This document shows positions 1 through 8,981 of a stretch of DNA of 64,000 nt, piece by piece. Position numbers and translations under genes: made by a program. This DNA is from Sulfurimonas sp. (GTDB lineage: Bacteria; Campylobacterota; Campylobacteria; Campylobacterales; Sulfurimonadaceae): assembly GCF_018698455.1 (NCBI RefSeq), contig NZ_JABIOQ010000039.1, positions 1 to 64,000 of the forward strand. Reading direction: 5' to 3'. Under the pieces are notes generated by a model. That model worked only from the letters and a program-made list of their open reading frames with translations, was not told the DNA's origin and did not search any database. Positions within the stretch are counted from its first letter, which is position 1, and the number at the start of each line of letters is the position of its first letter.

Positions 1-215
1 AATTCTCCCACAAGTCCTAAATATTTTGACCAGTATACTAAAAAAAGAATAATATTCAAGTTTATATTAATAAAAAGCATTGATAAGTGCCTGACACCTT
101 ATTTTGGCATAATTCTCCCACAAGTCCTAAATATTTTGACCAGTATACTAAAAAAAGAATAATATTCAAGTTTATATTAATAAAAAGCATTGATAAGTGC
201 CTGACACCTTATTTT
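1..215. repeat. 110-bp-period direct duplication with palindromic core
   Basis: Bases 1-105 and 111-215 are identical, separated by a 5-base spacer, so the period is 110 bp. The first copy may begin before the window. Each copy ends with AAGTGCCTGACACCTT (87-102 and 197-212), an imperfect palindrome. Palindromes of the GTGCCTGACACC type often lie beside IS200-like/REP-associated tyrosine transposase genes, so this may be a REP-like or transposon-end remnant; that link is an inference. I see no coding potential in it. Confidence 0.75.
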
Positions 216-362
216 CCTTATTTGTTTTTATATATTTTAAAAATGTATTTACTTTCAGTACATATAAAGCTTAGAAATTAGATAATGTAATCTTATATAT
301 GTAAATTGCCGCTGAGTCCAATTTTTGGTGCAGTGATTTTACACTAAACCAAGGGGTCAGTT
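216..362 (+). promoter_or_regulatory. AT-rich leader upstream of the adhesin operon
   Basis: This is the rest of the gene-free stretch before the first gene. It is very AT-rich and holds no convincing ORF. The ribosome binding site is an AAGGGG at about 349-354, roughly 8 bases before the ATG at 363. The operon promoter presumably lies here, but no single -10/-35 pair stands out. Confidence 0.4.
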
Positions 363-3300
363 ATGAAATTATTTATAAAACACTTACTTTTACTTATTTT
401 ACTAAGTACACAGTCCTTCGGGTTTTCCAATAATCCACCTGTTGCAAATGCAGGTCCTGATATTACAACAACTACCAATACTTACATAGTTATTTCTGGT
501 AGTGCAACAGATGGAGACGGAGATAGTCTTACATACAAATGGGAGAATTCAAGTGGTCAAGTATTAGCCACTTCAAAATCCTTTGTTTATCCCACTAACA
601 ATACAGGAACTTATACACTAACATTTATTGCTACCGATCCAGAAGGTGATTATGACACTGATAAAATGTCAATTACCATAAATTTACCCTATGGAGGAAC
701 AGCCGACGGTGTATGTTATGACTCGCCCACTACTTCAGATAGAAAAACTACTACTCCTATAAATTCTATAGATAATACACTAGAAAACGTAATTGTCTAT
801 TTTGACACTTCCAGTCTAATTTCAATTTTTGGAGGAGGTCCCATAGATGACTGTTCAGTCGATAATGGTGCGAAAAGTGTTAATTGTGAAGAAGATAGCA
901 GTGGAAACAGTATCGGTCCCGTTAGTATGTTTAACAATGAGGGCTGGACATTTAGTTTAGGAGATGTTTCAGAAAATCAAGACCGTTCCATTAGTACATA
1001 TGACGATCGTTTTGGTTTTGGTTTTTTTGACTTCATTAACAGTTTTTTTAGTATAACTGGTGCGATTCAAGCCACTTACGAAAAAAATGGCTACCTCTAT
1101 AAAGGTGAAATAAAAGCATGTGCACCACCGCCTAGCAAAGAAGTTGAAGTGACTACTAATTTACGAGATTTTACAATTAGAAATCCTTTAGAGACACGTA
1201 ACATTAAAGGGAATATACAAGTAATAGGAAATACCGTCTTGTGTGTCAAAAAGAATGGTAGTTGCTATAACTATAAAGGGAATTCCAGTAATGCTAATCT
1301 TAACTTACAGTATATTGATACAGATGGAGATCAATATACATATAACTCCTCACAAGCAAAGTTAGAACTTCCAGCAGAGTCAACAATTGTATGGGCTGGT
1401 TTTTACTCTCAAGGTTATTTAAAAGGCTTAAACAAAAGTCAAAGTATTAGTAAGGCAAATGAACCTACACGACTAAGTCATCCAGTATTTGGAACACTTT
1501 CACTAACACCGGACAATCTTGACCTGTACCCTAATGACAACAATGGATATACTTATAGTACCTTTACTGATGTTCCAGCTCTTGTTGGACTAACGGAGAC
1601 AGACTTAAATGGCTGGATAACAGGGGCAAACATAAAGTCATATATTGGAACTGACCGCAGTGGTTTAGGTAACTTTGGAGCATGGACATTTGTTGTTATT
1701 TATGAAAATGAAAGTGAAACACTTAAAAATATTTCTATTTTTGATGGTTACCGCCGTGTTGCTAAAAATAGAGGTTTCAGTAGTGTAGAAATTCCTATCA
1801 CTGACTTCTTAACACCTAGTAATGGAGATGTAAAATCTACGATTTCAGTTTTTGCTGGAGAGGGAGATAAAAATATTGGAGGAGATAAATTTTATGTTGA
1901 TAACATTTCACTTAATGGAAATAATGCATTTAACTCAGCAACGAGTGGTTTCGATGCTAATCCTGACTACATAAACAACCAAGGTATAGATATACAAAAC
2001 TATAATATTGGTACTGATGGCGATCAAACGCATCCACAAATCATTCAAAATGATCAAACTTCAGCAGTTATTAAACTTACTTCTTCGCAAGATACATATT
2101 TTCCAAGTATGGTAGGCTTTACAACAGAGCTTTATATTCCTCGTGTTTGTTACTATATAGACACTATTGTTGGTGCTAGAGGAAATAAAATATTTGATGA
2201 TGGGGAATTTATAGAAGACATAGAATCTAACACAGAGTACACTTTTAACTTCTGGATTTCAAATATGAAGAAAGAAGAAACTGACACTGAATTAGAAGCA
2301 GCAAAATTTGTACAGATATACTTAAATATGCAAGACTTTGACTACACTTCAAACTCTTCAAGCATTTACAATCTTGGTACAAGTGGTTATCAAGATATGT
2401 CAGATAGTTACAACTTTGACAACAACTATTCAAAAGCAGCCAATGACTTAGGTGAATATATATCTAATAACTCTACCTGGAGGGTTGGTTACGGGGCAAA
2501 CACACAACAAGGTGGAATACTAAATGTTGCATCTGGGTTTAATGATACTCCAAATATAGTAAAAGTGAAAATAAATGGTCAAATAACAACTAGCATTGAT
2601 GCCCAAACACTTGACTTGCTTGACTATTTAGAAGTAAGTGCTTCATTTAAAACTGACACAATCACAATTGATCCCAATAATGCTCTGCGTATCGAACAAT
2701 GTCAAGACTTAAACACTAGTGCTACTCTAGGACAAAATGGCTTATACAATGCAGTTCAAACAAACTTTACATACAGTAAAGACCCTATAAATGATGGTAC
2801 AGTTGTTGATCCTAAGAACTACTTAAAAACTCAAGTTGTAAACAAACCTTTTACTCTCGCCATATTATCTCTTGATCGTAGCGATGAAGAAACATTAGTA
2901 TATTCCACTAAAGATGTAAATGTATCGATTATAGCTACTCCTTCATGGACAGGAGATACCAATACAGATGCACAATTATGCCATAATGCAGTGCCATTAG
3001 ACACAGAACAAGTTGTTCTTTTAAATGGTCTTCAACAGATAAATGCAACATTCAACTCTCAAGTTGCGACAAAAAATGCAAGTATAAAGATAAAGTATAG
3101 TGAATCATCTTCAGCCTGTTCACGTGATGTTTTTGCAATACGTCCTGATAGATTTATCCTCACTGCCCCAGCAGGACAAGATATAGAGTTATTGACATCT
3201 GCGAGAAATTATAATCTATCACTCGATGCTGTACAATTCAACACTACTACACCAGTAACTACTTATAATGTTCCCAATGTCAACAACACAGTATTTGATA

Positions 3301-4523
3301 TAAATCAATCTCTGCGCAAACCAGATGGATCTATTGATAATAGTATGAATGGAACAGTCTCATTTTTAGCAACCCAATTTAACATCATTAATGGTAGTGC
3401 TCTAAATGCAGTTGGTTTGAATTTTGATGATGTTGGAAATGTCATCATTCAACTTGTAGATAAGACATGGGCTCAAATAGATATAGCTAATAATGACACA
3501 ACTGCAGATTGTAGTCCTACGGGAGCTTATGTTTGTGGTGACATAAACGCTACTTTTATTCCAGCTAACTTTTTGTTAAACGCTGTTACTTTGCATAACA
3601 ATAATAACGGTAACTTTACCTATATCTCAAACGATTTAAGTATGTCAGCACATATTCAACTCACAGCAACAGCAGTAAATGATAATGGCAATCCCACAAG
3701 AAACTTTACACAAAACGATTGGGAAAATCCTGTTGATATCACAATGAATCTCGCTGCCGTTGCAGGAATGACTTCGCATCAAGATGATGTAAATCAGACA
3801 CGTAACCTAAATTTTCAAAATGGAGTATTAATGATTCCTTGGAATGAAGCACAAGGTTTTAAACAAATGATGTTCAATTTCCAAAGAGCTAATGATGCCG
3901 TTAGGAATCCTCTTATGGTACGTGGTACAGATGTAAATGTAACAGCTTCATCAGTTTACACATCTTCTACAGGTACACCACCAATAACAGTGACTGGTTC
4001 TAGTCTTGCAGACCAAAATACAACTTTTGTTTACGGAAGAACAAATGCTCCAAGACAGATGTTTCAGGCAAACATAGGTACTGTACCAATCTCCTATGAA
4101 AGTTATTGTTTTGGGGCAGGTTGCGATAAGACAATGCTTCCAGGTGGGGTAAACTCTACAACTACTAATGATCCAAGATGGTTTGTAAATAACGGACATG
4201 ATCCAATGATATCTGGAAACACTGGAGTAGTCAATCAAAGAAGTGGTGCTGGATTAGTCACAAATCCAGCAGGAGTAACAGATGCACTTGGATTGACGAC
4301 AGTCCCTTTAATTTACAACGGTGCAAGTTTTCCATATAAAACCACTATGCAAAACAATGCTTCTACTTGGCTAATATATAATCAATACAATGCGGGTGCG
4401 GGTGTAAATGAGTTTGAAGTAGAATTTACCAATGCTAATACAACTTGGGCTGGACAACATGAGACAAATTCAACGACCGCCACAACTGCAGCACAAAGAA
4501 CAAATAGGAGAGCAATGTGGTAA
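363..4523 (+). CDS. Large secreted modular adhesin, MshQ-like (putative pilus-tip protein)
   Basis: The product has 1386 residues. An N-terminal signal peptide (about residues 1-20) is followed by a PKD/cadherin-like domain with NPPVANAGPD and DGDGDSLTYKW at about 25-110. Around residues 437-463 lies a GAWTFVVIYE...ISIFDGY segment, typical of repeat domains in large Gram-positive surface proteins. From about 926 to the end, RPDRF and ATFIPANF motifs with paired cysteines recall the DUF6701 C-terminus of MshQ, a component of MSHA pilus operons. The stop overlaps the start of the next gene, the first of three prepilin-like genes, so it probably sits on or near a pilus tip. The domain calls are by eye. 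A generic extracellular adhesin or PilY1-like role is the alternative. Confidence 0.55.
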   Translation: MKLFIKHLLLLILLSTQSFGFSNNPPVANAGPDITTTTNTYIVISGSATDGDGDSLTYKWENSSGQVLATSKSFVYPTNNTGTYTLTFIATDPEGDYDTDKMSITINLPYGGTADGVCYDSPTTSDRKTTTPINSIDNTLENVIVYFDTSSLISIFGGGPIDDCSVDNGAKSVNCEEDSSGNSIGPVSMFNNEGWTFSLGDVSENQDRSISTYDDRFGFGFFDFINSFFSITGAIQATYEKNGYLYKGEIKACAPPPSKEVEVTTNLRDFTIRNPLETRNIKGNIQVIGNTVLCVKKNGSCYNYKGNSSNANLNLQYIDTDGDQYTYNSSQAKLELPAESTIVWAGFYSQGYLKGLNKSQSISKANEPTRLSHPVFGTLSLTPDNLDLYPNDNNGYTYSTFTDVPALVGLTETDLNGWITGANIKSYIGTDRSGLGNFGAWTFVVIYENESETLKNISIFDGYRRVAKNRGFSSVEIPITDFLTPSNGDVKSTISVFAGEGDKNIGGDKFYVDNISLNGNNAFNSATSGFDANPDYINNQGIDIQNYNIGTDGDQTHPQIIQNDQTSAVIKLTSSQDTYFPSMVGFTTELYIPRVCYYIDTIVGARGNKIFDDGEFIEDIESNTEYTFNFWISNMKKEETDTELEAAKFVQIYLNMQDFDYTSNSSSIYNLGTSGYQDMSDSYNFDNNYSKAANDLGEYISNNSTWRVGYGANTQQGGILNVASGFNDTPNIVKVKINGQITTSIDAQTLDLLDYLEVSASFKTDTITIDPNNALRIEQCQDLNTSATLGQNGLYNAVQTNFTYSKDPINDGTVVDPKNYLKTQVVNKPFTLAILSLDRSDEETLVYSTKDVNVSIIATPSWTGDTNTDAQLCHNAVPLDTEQVVLLNGLQQINATFNSQVATKNASIKIKYSESSSACSRDVFAIRPDRFILTAPAGQDIELLTSARNYNLSLDAVQFNTTTPVTTYNVPNVNNTVFDINQSLRKPDGSIDNSMNGTVSFLATQFNIINGSALNAVGLNFDDVGNVIIQLVDKTWAQIDIANNDTTADCSPTGAYVCGDINATFIPANFLLNAVTLHNNNNGNFTYISNDLSMSAHIQLTATAVNDNGNPTRNFTQNDWENPVDITMNLAAVAGMTSHQDDVNQTRNLNFQNGVLMIPWNEAQGFKQMMFNFQRANDAVRNPLMVRGTDVNVTASSVYTSSTGTPPITVTGSSLADQNTTFVYGRTNAPRQMFQANIGTVPISYESYCFGAGCDKTMLPGGVNSTTTNDPRWFVNNGHDPMISGNTGVVNQRSGAGLVTNPAGVTDALGLTTVPLIYNGASFPYKTTMQNNASTWLIYNQYNAGAGVNEFEVEFTNANTTWAGQHETNSTTATTAAQRTNRRAMW

Positions 4524-5152
4524 AAAGATCTGCTTTTACTTTAATAGAACTGATTTTTGCCATTGTTATTATAGCAATTAGTGTAGTTTCCTTACCAATG
4601 ATGAATCAAGCAATTTCAGAAGGTATTGATGAAAACATTAAGCAAGAGGCTATTTTTGCCGCTGCTACAAAGCTTAATGAAGCAGTAACTGCACAGTGGG
4701 ATGAACAATCCCTAGAGGCAAATCAAATTAATTCCCTTTCAAGAGTAATAGATATAAATGCTAACTGCAACAACAATCCTAATGCAATTACATTTGGACA
4801 GATGCCCGGTCATATAAATCAGCCTTTTCACAGAAGATGTCGTACCGCTGCAGCTGGTGCATTAAACCAACGCGGTAATGTAAATATAACCTCACTTGAT
4901 GACATGGCTGGTACAACGCCTCTTTTTATCGTAACAGGTGCTGGAACTGTTGCCAATCAATCAAGCTACAAAGAAAATTACAACTCAGTTGTTACAGTTA
5001 CACAAACTCCAAATTTTGACGGAGCTGCTCTTAATGATATGAAAAGAGTTGATGTTAATATAACAGATACAACAAGCGGTGCAACTGTTGTTTCATTAAC
5101 AACCTATAGTGCAAATATCGGCGCGCCAGATTTCTACAAGAGGCAATACTAA
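4517..5152 (+). CDS. Prepilin-like protein (minor pilin, PilV/MshD type)
   Basis: The protein has 211 residues with a short class III prepilin leader followed by FTLIELIFAIVIIAISVVS, the methylation and processing signature of type IV pilins and type II secretion pseudopilins. Residue -1 of the predicted cleavage site is alanine rather than the usual glycine, as in the other prepilins of this window. The start is GTG, supported by AGGAG at 4506-4510 six bases upstream, and it overlaps the adhesin stop by 7 bases, so translation is probably coupled. The body has a few cysteines and no recognised domain. It is likely a minor pilin at the initiating tip complex, inferred from its neighbours. Confidence 0.75.
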   Translation: MVKRSAFTLIELIFAIVIIAISVVSLPMMNQAISEGIDENIKQEAIFAAATKLNEAVTAQWDEQSLEANQINSLSRVIDINANCNNNPNAITFGQMPGHINQPFHRRCRTAAAGALNQRGNVNITSLDDMAGTTPLFIVTGAGTVANQSSYKENYNSVVTVTQTPNFDGAALNDMKRVDVNITDTTSGATVVSLTTYSANIGAPDFYKRQY

Positions 5153-6054
5153 TGAGAAATCGTACTGCATTTACTATGATTGAGCTCATTTTTGTAATCG
5201 TAGTCATGGGGATTATTGGAAAATTTGGAGTAGAATTTTTAGCACAAGCATATAAAAGTTTTATATTCTCCAGTATTAACAATACTTTACAATCAAATAG
5301 TGCAAGCGCCGTGGAGTTCATTGCTAAACGTCTTGAGAGTCGTATAAAAGATTCTGTTGTCGCACGAGTAGCACCTACAACAGGTCACATAGCTTTAGGA
5401 AGCGTAAATCCAAATGTTAACTACACTGTTTTAGAATGGATTGGCTCCGATATAGATGGATTTCGAGGAGATATAACTCCAAACTGGAGTGGAATCATAG
5501 ACTTAGATGTTGGAGCAGGAGCTAATTTACTTATGTCACCTGCCACAGATACAAATACAACGAATACATTAATAGCGACTCTATCTGCCGGTGGTTCTGC
5601 TGGTGCAGCTAGTGGCATAAATGATGCAGCCTTATACTTTGTAGGCTCAAACACAGATATTAACATGTATGGATACAATACTGCATCAGGAACATCAATT
5701 ACTGATCAAAACTCAGTTATGCACCCAATTAACAGGAATGCTATCATTACAAACTTCGTTCCAGCAATAGGAAATTTTGCAGGAATAGATGTATATGAAT
5801 ATTATAAATTGGCATGGACTGCATATGCTATTGTATTTACAACAACTGGAACTAATATTGGGAACTTGACTCTTTATTATGATTATCAACCATGGGATGG
5901 AGAAATTATGACAGATGGAGATTCTGCCATAATAATGGAAGATATTAGTACATTTCGGGCTATCTCCATAGGTTCTATTATAAAAATTCAAGTATGTGCT
6001 AAAAGCGATGTTGTGGAGGAGTACTCTTTATGCAAAGAAAAAACAATATTTTAA
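5152..6054 (+). CDS. Prepilin-like protein (minor pilin, PilW/MshO type)
   Basis: The protein has 300 residues and begins with leader MRNRTA and then FTMIELIFVIVVMGIIG, a prepilin N-methylation motif with alanine at -1 and the conserved Glu at +5. The long non-helical C-terminal part fits a large minor pilin such as PilW or MshO better than a major pilin. The ATG overlaps the previous stop as TAATG. The 3' end overlaps the next gene by 25 bases. The body is not recognised, and family assignment rests on size, order and the N-terminal helix. Confidence 0.75.
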   Translation: MRNRTAFTMIELIFVIVVMGIIGKFGVEFLAQAYKSFIFSSINNTLQSNSASAVEFIAKRLESRIKDSVVARVAPTTGHIALGSVNPNVNYTVLEWIGSDIDGFRGDITPNWSGIIDLDVGAGANLLMSPATDTNTTNTLIATLSAGGSAGAASGINDAALYFVGSNTDINMYGYNTASGTSITDQNSVMHPINRNAIITNFVPAIGNFAGIDVYEYYKLAWTAYAIVFTTTGTNIGNLTLYYDYQPWDGEIMTDGDSAIIMEDISTFRAISIGSIIKIQVCAKSDVVEEYSLCKEKTIF

Positions 6055-6497
6055 ATAGAAGTAGAAGTGGTATGGCTATGATAATGGCTATAGCCGTTAT
6101 AGTCATTATCGGTACTATTATGGCTCTTTCTTTAGCTATGACTGCACAGACTACTAAAAGAACTGCTGACTTATATCTCTACGAGCAGGCAATGTTACTT
6201 TCAAAAAGTGCTACCGAATATGCTCTTTTAAGAATAGCTCGAGACAATAATGCTACCAATCCTTGTAATTTTACAGGTGATAACTTTACTCAAAATGGAA
6301 TTTATGACATTAACATATCTGTCAGATACATATATAATACAGTAGGAACATGTGCTGGTGCTTTGCAATATGCTACTGTTGTAACCCCCGAACAAAATGG
6401 TTCAGTACTAATGGATGTTACAGTAAGTGTACCCCAAGCAGCGAATGTTGCTACAGAACCAATCACATACTTCAAAAGAACTATTCAAAAACTATAA
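6030..6497 (+). CDS. PilX-like minor pilin
   Basis: The product has 155 residues with a polar leader ending in RSRSG, then MAMIMAIAVIVIIGTIMALS, a hydrophobic N-terminal helix without the usual glutamate at position 5. That pattern, together with TAQTTKRTADLYLYEQA after the helix, resembles PilX/GspK-type minor pilins, which cap the pilus or pseudopilus. It starts 25 bases inside the previous gene and is the last gene of the adhesin/pilin operon; the next gene, hpf, has its own promoter. Two cysteines in the body could form a disulfide. Function as a tip minor pilin is inferred. Confidence 0.65.
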   Translation: MQRKNNILNRSRSGMAMIMAIAVIVIIGTIMALSLAMTAQTTKRTADLYLYEQAMLLSKSATEYALLRIARDNNATNPCNFTGDNFTQNGIYDINISVRYIYNTVGTCAGALQYATVVTPEQNGSVLMDVTVSVPQAANVATEPITYFKRTIQKL

Positions 6498-6527
6498 CAA
6501 AATTATTTTATATAAACTTTTGTGTGA

Positions 6528-6533
6528 TATAAT
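6528..6533 (+). promoter_or_regulatory. -10 element of the hpf promoter
   Basis: A perfect TATAAT, preceded by TG one base upstream (extended -10), lies 30 bases before the hpf ATG. AAAGGA at about 6550-6555 is the ribosome binding site. No strong -35 is seen, as is common in Campylobacterota. Confidence 0.6.
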
Positions 6534-6562
6534 TAATATATATACATACAAAAGGATTTTAA

Positions 6563-7096
6563 ATGAATATTTCACTTACCGGTAGACACCTAGAACTAAC
6601 AGATGCAATCAAAGCACATATGAATACATCAGTAGAAACACTTAATAAATTTCATCTTGATATAATCTCTGTAAATGTAGTAGCATCAGCACAAACAAAA
6701 AAAGGTAAAGAACACTCAGTTGTTGAGTTAGTTATAAACCTTGCACATAAAAACTCTGTTGTTATCAAACAAAACGATGATGATCTTTATGCAGCTATAG
6801 ACCTAGCAACATCTCGTGCACAAAAAGCTCTTCGTCGTATGCATGACAAAGATGTTGGCCATCATAAAGTTGGGCTAAACGCGGCTAAAGCAGAAAATAT
6901 AGATGTAAAAGTTGCTACTGAATCTATGGAAGATGAGATAGTTCCTGTTGAGCTAGAACTTTACAAACCTCGTGAAGTTGAAGATGTTTTAAACGACCTC
7001 AAAGAAGGTGGTAAAATGTTCGAGATTTTTATAGACCATGATGGTAAAACGCGTGTTTTATACAAACGCCATGATGAGAAGTTCGGACTATACTAG
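6563..7096 (+). CDS. hpf: Ribosome hibernation promoting factor, long form
   Basis: The 177-residue protein has the S30AE/YfiA ribosome-binding domain at the N-terminus (MNISLTGRHLELTDAIK) and the C-terminal dimerisation domain of long HPF (KPREVEDVLNDLKEGGKMFE ... RVLYKRHDEKFGLY). Long HPF joins 70S ribosomes into inactive 100S dimers in stationary phase or under stress. It stands alone behind an extended -10 promoter and meets recG tail to tail. Length and both domains are normal for the family. Confidence 0.95.
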   Translation: MNISLTGRHLELTDAIKAHMNTSVETLNKFHLDIISVNVVASAQTKKGKEHSVVELVINLAHKNSVVIKQNDDDLYAAIDLATSRAQKALRRMHDKDVGHHKVGLNAAKAENIDVKVATESMEDEIVPVELELYKPREVEDVLNDLKEGGKMFEIFIDHDGKTRVLYKRHDEKFGLY

Positions 7097-7105
7097 CCCC
7101 TAAAG

Positions 7106-7128
7106 TTAAAGAGATAAACTCTCTTTAA
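7106..7128. terminator. Hairpin between converging hpf and recG
   Basis: TTAAAGAG and CTCTTTAA form a perfect 8-bp stem with a 7-base loop, starting at the recG stop codon and 10 bases beyond the hpf stop. No long U-tract follows on either strand, so it is a weak candidate for a bidirectional terminator. Confidence 0.35.
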
Positions 7129-8899
7129 CACTCTTTACAATTTCTAAATCTTCCCCAAAATCAAACCAACGAAACTGATTTCCACTCTGAGAACTCCCCT
7201 TTAGTAAATCTCCACTTTTTCTATACTTTAAATCAAGGTTCGCTATATCGAATCCACTCGTAGTTTTAACAAAAGAGTCTAAACGCGATGATGCGTCTTG
7301 GTTAGTATAAAGAAAGCAATAACCTTTTAATCCCGTTCTGCTTACACGACCACGCAGTTGATGTAAGGTTGAGAGGCCTAATCTTTCAGCACCAACTATA
7401 ACCACTGTTGTAAGTTTTGGAAGTGAGATGCCCACTTCAACAACTGTTGTACTTATAAGTATATTTCCCTTTTCTCTAAAGTCTATGAGCACCTGCTCTT
7501 TTTCTTTATCTTTTCCATGAGTCACATATACATCTGAAAAGTTCTTTTCCCAAAATCCACGAGCTTCTTCTATACTCTGATAGTCTAAAACTTCACTCTG
7601 TTCTACGAGTGGATAGACTATTAAAACTTGATTGTTATGAGAGAGTTCTTCTTTTATGTGTTCTATGAGTTCTTTAAAATCACTCTTATGAATCACTTTT
7701 GAATCTATGTCTTTTTTAAATGGTGTAGAAGTTATAAGACTGACATCTATGTGTGCTGATTCTATCATCGCTAGGGTTCTAGGTATTGGGGTTGCTGAAA
7801 ACTGAAGGAAGTGCGGTTTTTTAGCCCCATCACTTACAAGTTTATCAAGCATACTTCTCTGAGCAGTACCAAAACGGTGCTGTTCATCCACCATAACTAA
7901 AGCTGCACTTGGTAGTTCTCTATAAAGAAGGGCATGAGTCCCTATGATAAAGTCATACTCAGAGAGGTCTACTTTTTTACTCTTACTCGTTACTAAAACT
8001 ATTTTGACATTTGGTAAAAATTTTGTAGCTTCTTCAAAAAGTTGGTTTGCGAGTATGGTTGTAGGAGCCATCAATATAGAACGATGAGGAAGCATCATAA
8101 GTGCTGCCGCCAAAATAACCATAGTTTTTCCACTTCCTACATCTCCAACTATCATTCTCTTTGACGCCTTGTTTAGTGAGAAATCTTTTTGAATATCTTT
8201 TATGGTACTTATTTGTTCATTTGTGAGTTTAAATGGAAGCTGTTGTGCCCATTCTTTATACTCACCTACTTGAGATACCAAAGGTTCAAACTCTCTGCGT
8301 TTAGAGGCAAGTAACTTCATGTAAGCATGCAGTTCCATAAACTTTAAAGCATTGAGCGTATGTTCTTCTAGCTCTTGGGCTTGAAGTATCTCAGGATTTA
8401 CAAAATGTAGACTTAGCACTGCGTTTATAATCTCTTGTGGTATTCCCTCTTTCAGTAAGTTTTCTTCTTTTAACTCTTTTTGAATAAAACGCCACATAAC
8501 GTCGCTTCTAAGCCCACATTTGTACTTAGGTATGATAGAACCCATGGTAGTGATTTTTTTTGGCATACTCATACTGCACTGCCCTGTCTTACATGTAATC
8601 ATTCCATAGTAGTAGTCACGACTACCTACACTTAACTGATGCATCATAAATTGTTTAGGACGAAATATTACAGCATTTATAGTATGTCCAAAATTATGTA
8701 CGTAAAAAGTTATCTGTATGGTGTTTTTAGCCCAAAAGACGGATTCTACCGTTGCATCTATTAGTTGGAAAGTATCTTCACAGAGTTTCTCATGAAGCCG
8801 TAAATCTTCATAAGAGTGGGGGATTAAAAGAGCAAGTTCGGTATATGAACTAATTTCGAGTTTATCAAACTTAGTTTTTACATCTTTGGTTAATTTCAT
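7106..8899 (-). CDS. recG: ATP-dependent DNA helicase RecG
   Basis: The 597-residue protein is a superfamily 2 helicase that remodels stalled replication forks and branched DNA. The Walker A motif GDVGSGKT is at 252-259, the DEQH box at 338-341, motif III is FSATPIPRT, and the C-terminal helicase half has the QLRGRVSRTG arginine-finger motif. The N-terminal wedge domain is shorter than in E. coli RecG (about 690 residues), which is common in Campylobacterota. It lies downstream of glyQ on the same strand, after an 82-bp gap holding a perfect inverted repeat and an AT-rich promoter-like region. Confidence 0.93.
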   Translation of the reverse strand: MKLTKDVKTKFDKLEISSYTELALLIPHSYEDLRLHEKLCEDTFQLIDATVESVFWAKNTIQITFYVHNFGHTINAVIFRPKQFMMHQLSVGSRDYYYGMITCKTGQCSMSMPKKITTMGSIIPKYKCGLRSDVMWRFIQKELKEENLLKEGIPQEIINAVLSLHFVNPEILQAQELEEHTLNALKFMELHAYMKLLASKRREFEPLVSQVGEYKEWAQQLPFKLTNEQISTIKDIQKDFSLNKASKRMIVGDVGSGKTMVILAAALMMLPHRSILMAPTTILANQLFEEATKFLPNVKIVLVTSKSKKVDLSEYDFIIGTHALLYRELPSAALVMVDEQHRFGTAQRSMLDKLVSDGAKKPHFLQFSATPIPRTLAMIESAHIDVSLITSTPFKKDIDSKVIHKSDFKELIEHIKEELSHNNQVLIVYPLVEQSEVLDYQSIEEARGFWEKNFSDVYVTHGKDKEKEQVLIDFREKGNILISTTVVEVGISLPKLTTVVIVGAERLGLSTLHQLRGRVSRTGLKGYCFLYTNQDASSRLDSFVKTTSGFDIANLDLKYRKSGDLLKGSSQSGNQFRWFDFGEDLEIVKSVKESLSL

Positions 8900-8958
8900 T
8901 ATATGCTCTTTATTTTATAGTTAATAAACTATACATAAAAAGAGTTGTGATTTCTTAT

Positions 8959-8979
8959 AATATGACGAATTGTCATATT
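8959..8979. repeat. Perfect 8-bp inverted repeat between glyQ and recG
   Basis: AATATGAC and GTCATATT are separated by GAATT, making a 21-bp near-perfect palindrome directly after the glyQ stop. It could be the glyQ terminator without a U-tract, or an operator for recG. The symmetry is seen directly; the role is unknown. Confidence 0.5.
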
Positions 8980-8981
8980 TA

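Noticed and set aside
87-281. 64-codon plus-strand ORF across the duplication
   Set aside because: It runs through the repeated AT-rich sequence, has no ribosome site and an unlikely composition, so it is a chance frame.
7106-7128. Hairpin as a strong Rho-independent terminator
   Set aside because: The stem is good but no U-tract follows on either strand, so it is kept only as a weak candidate.
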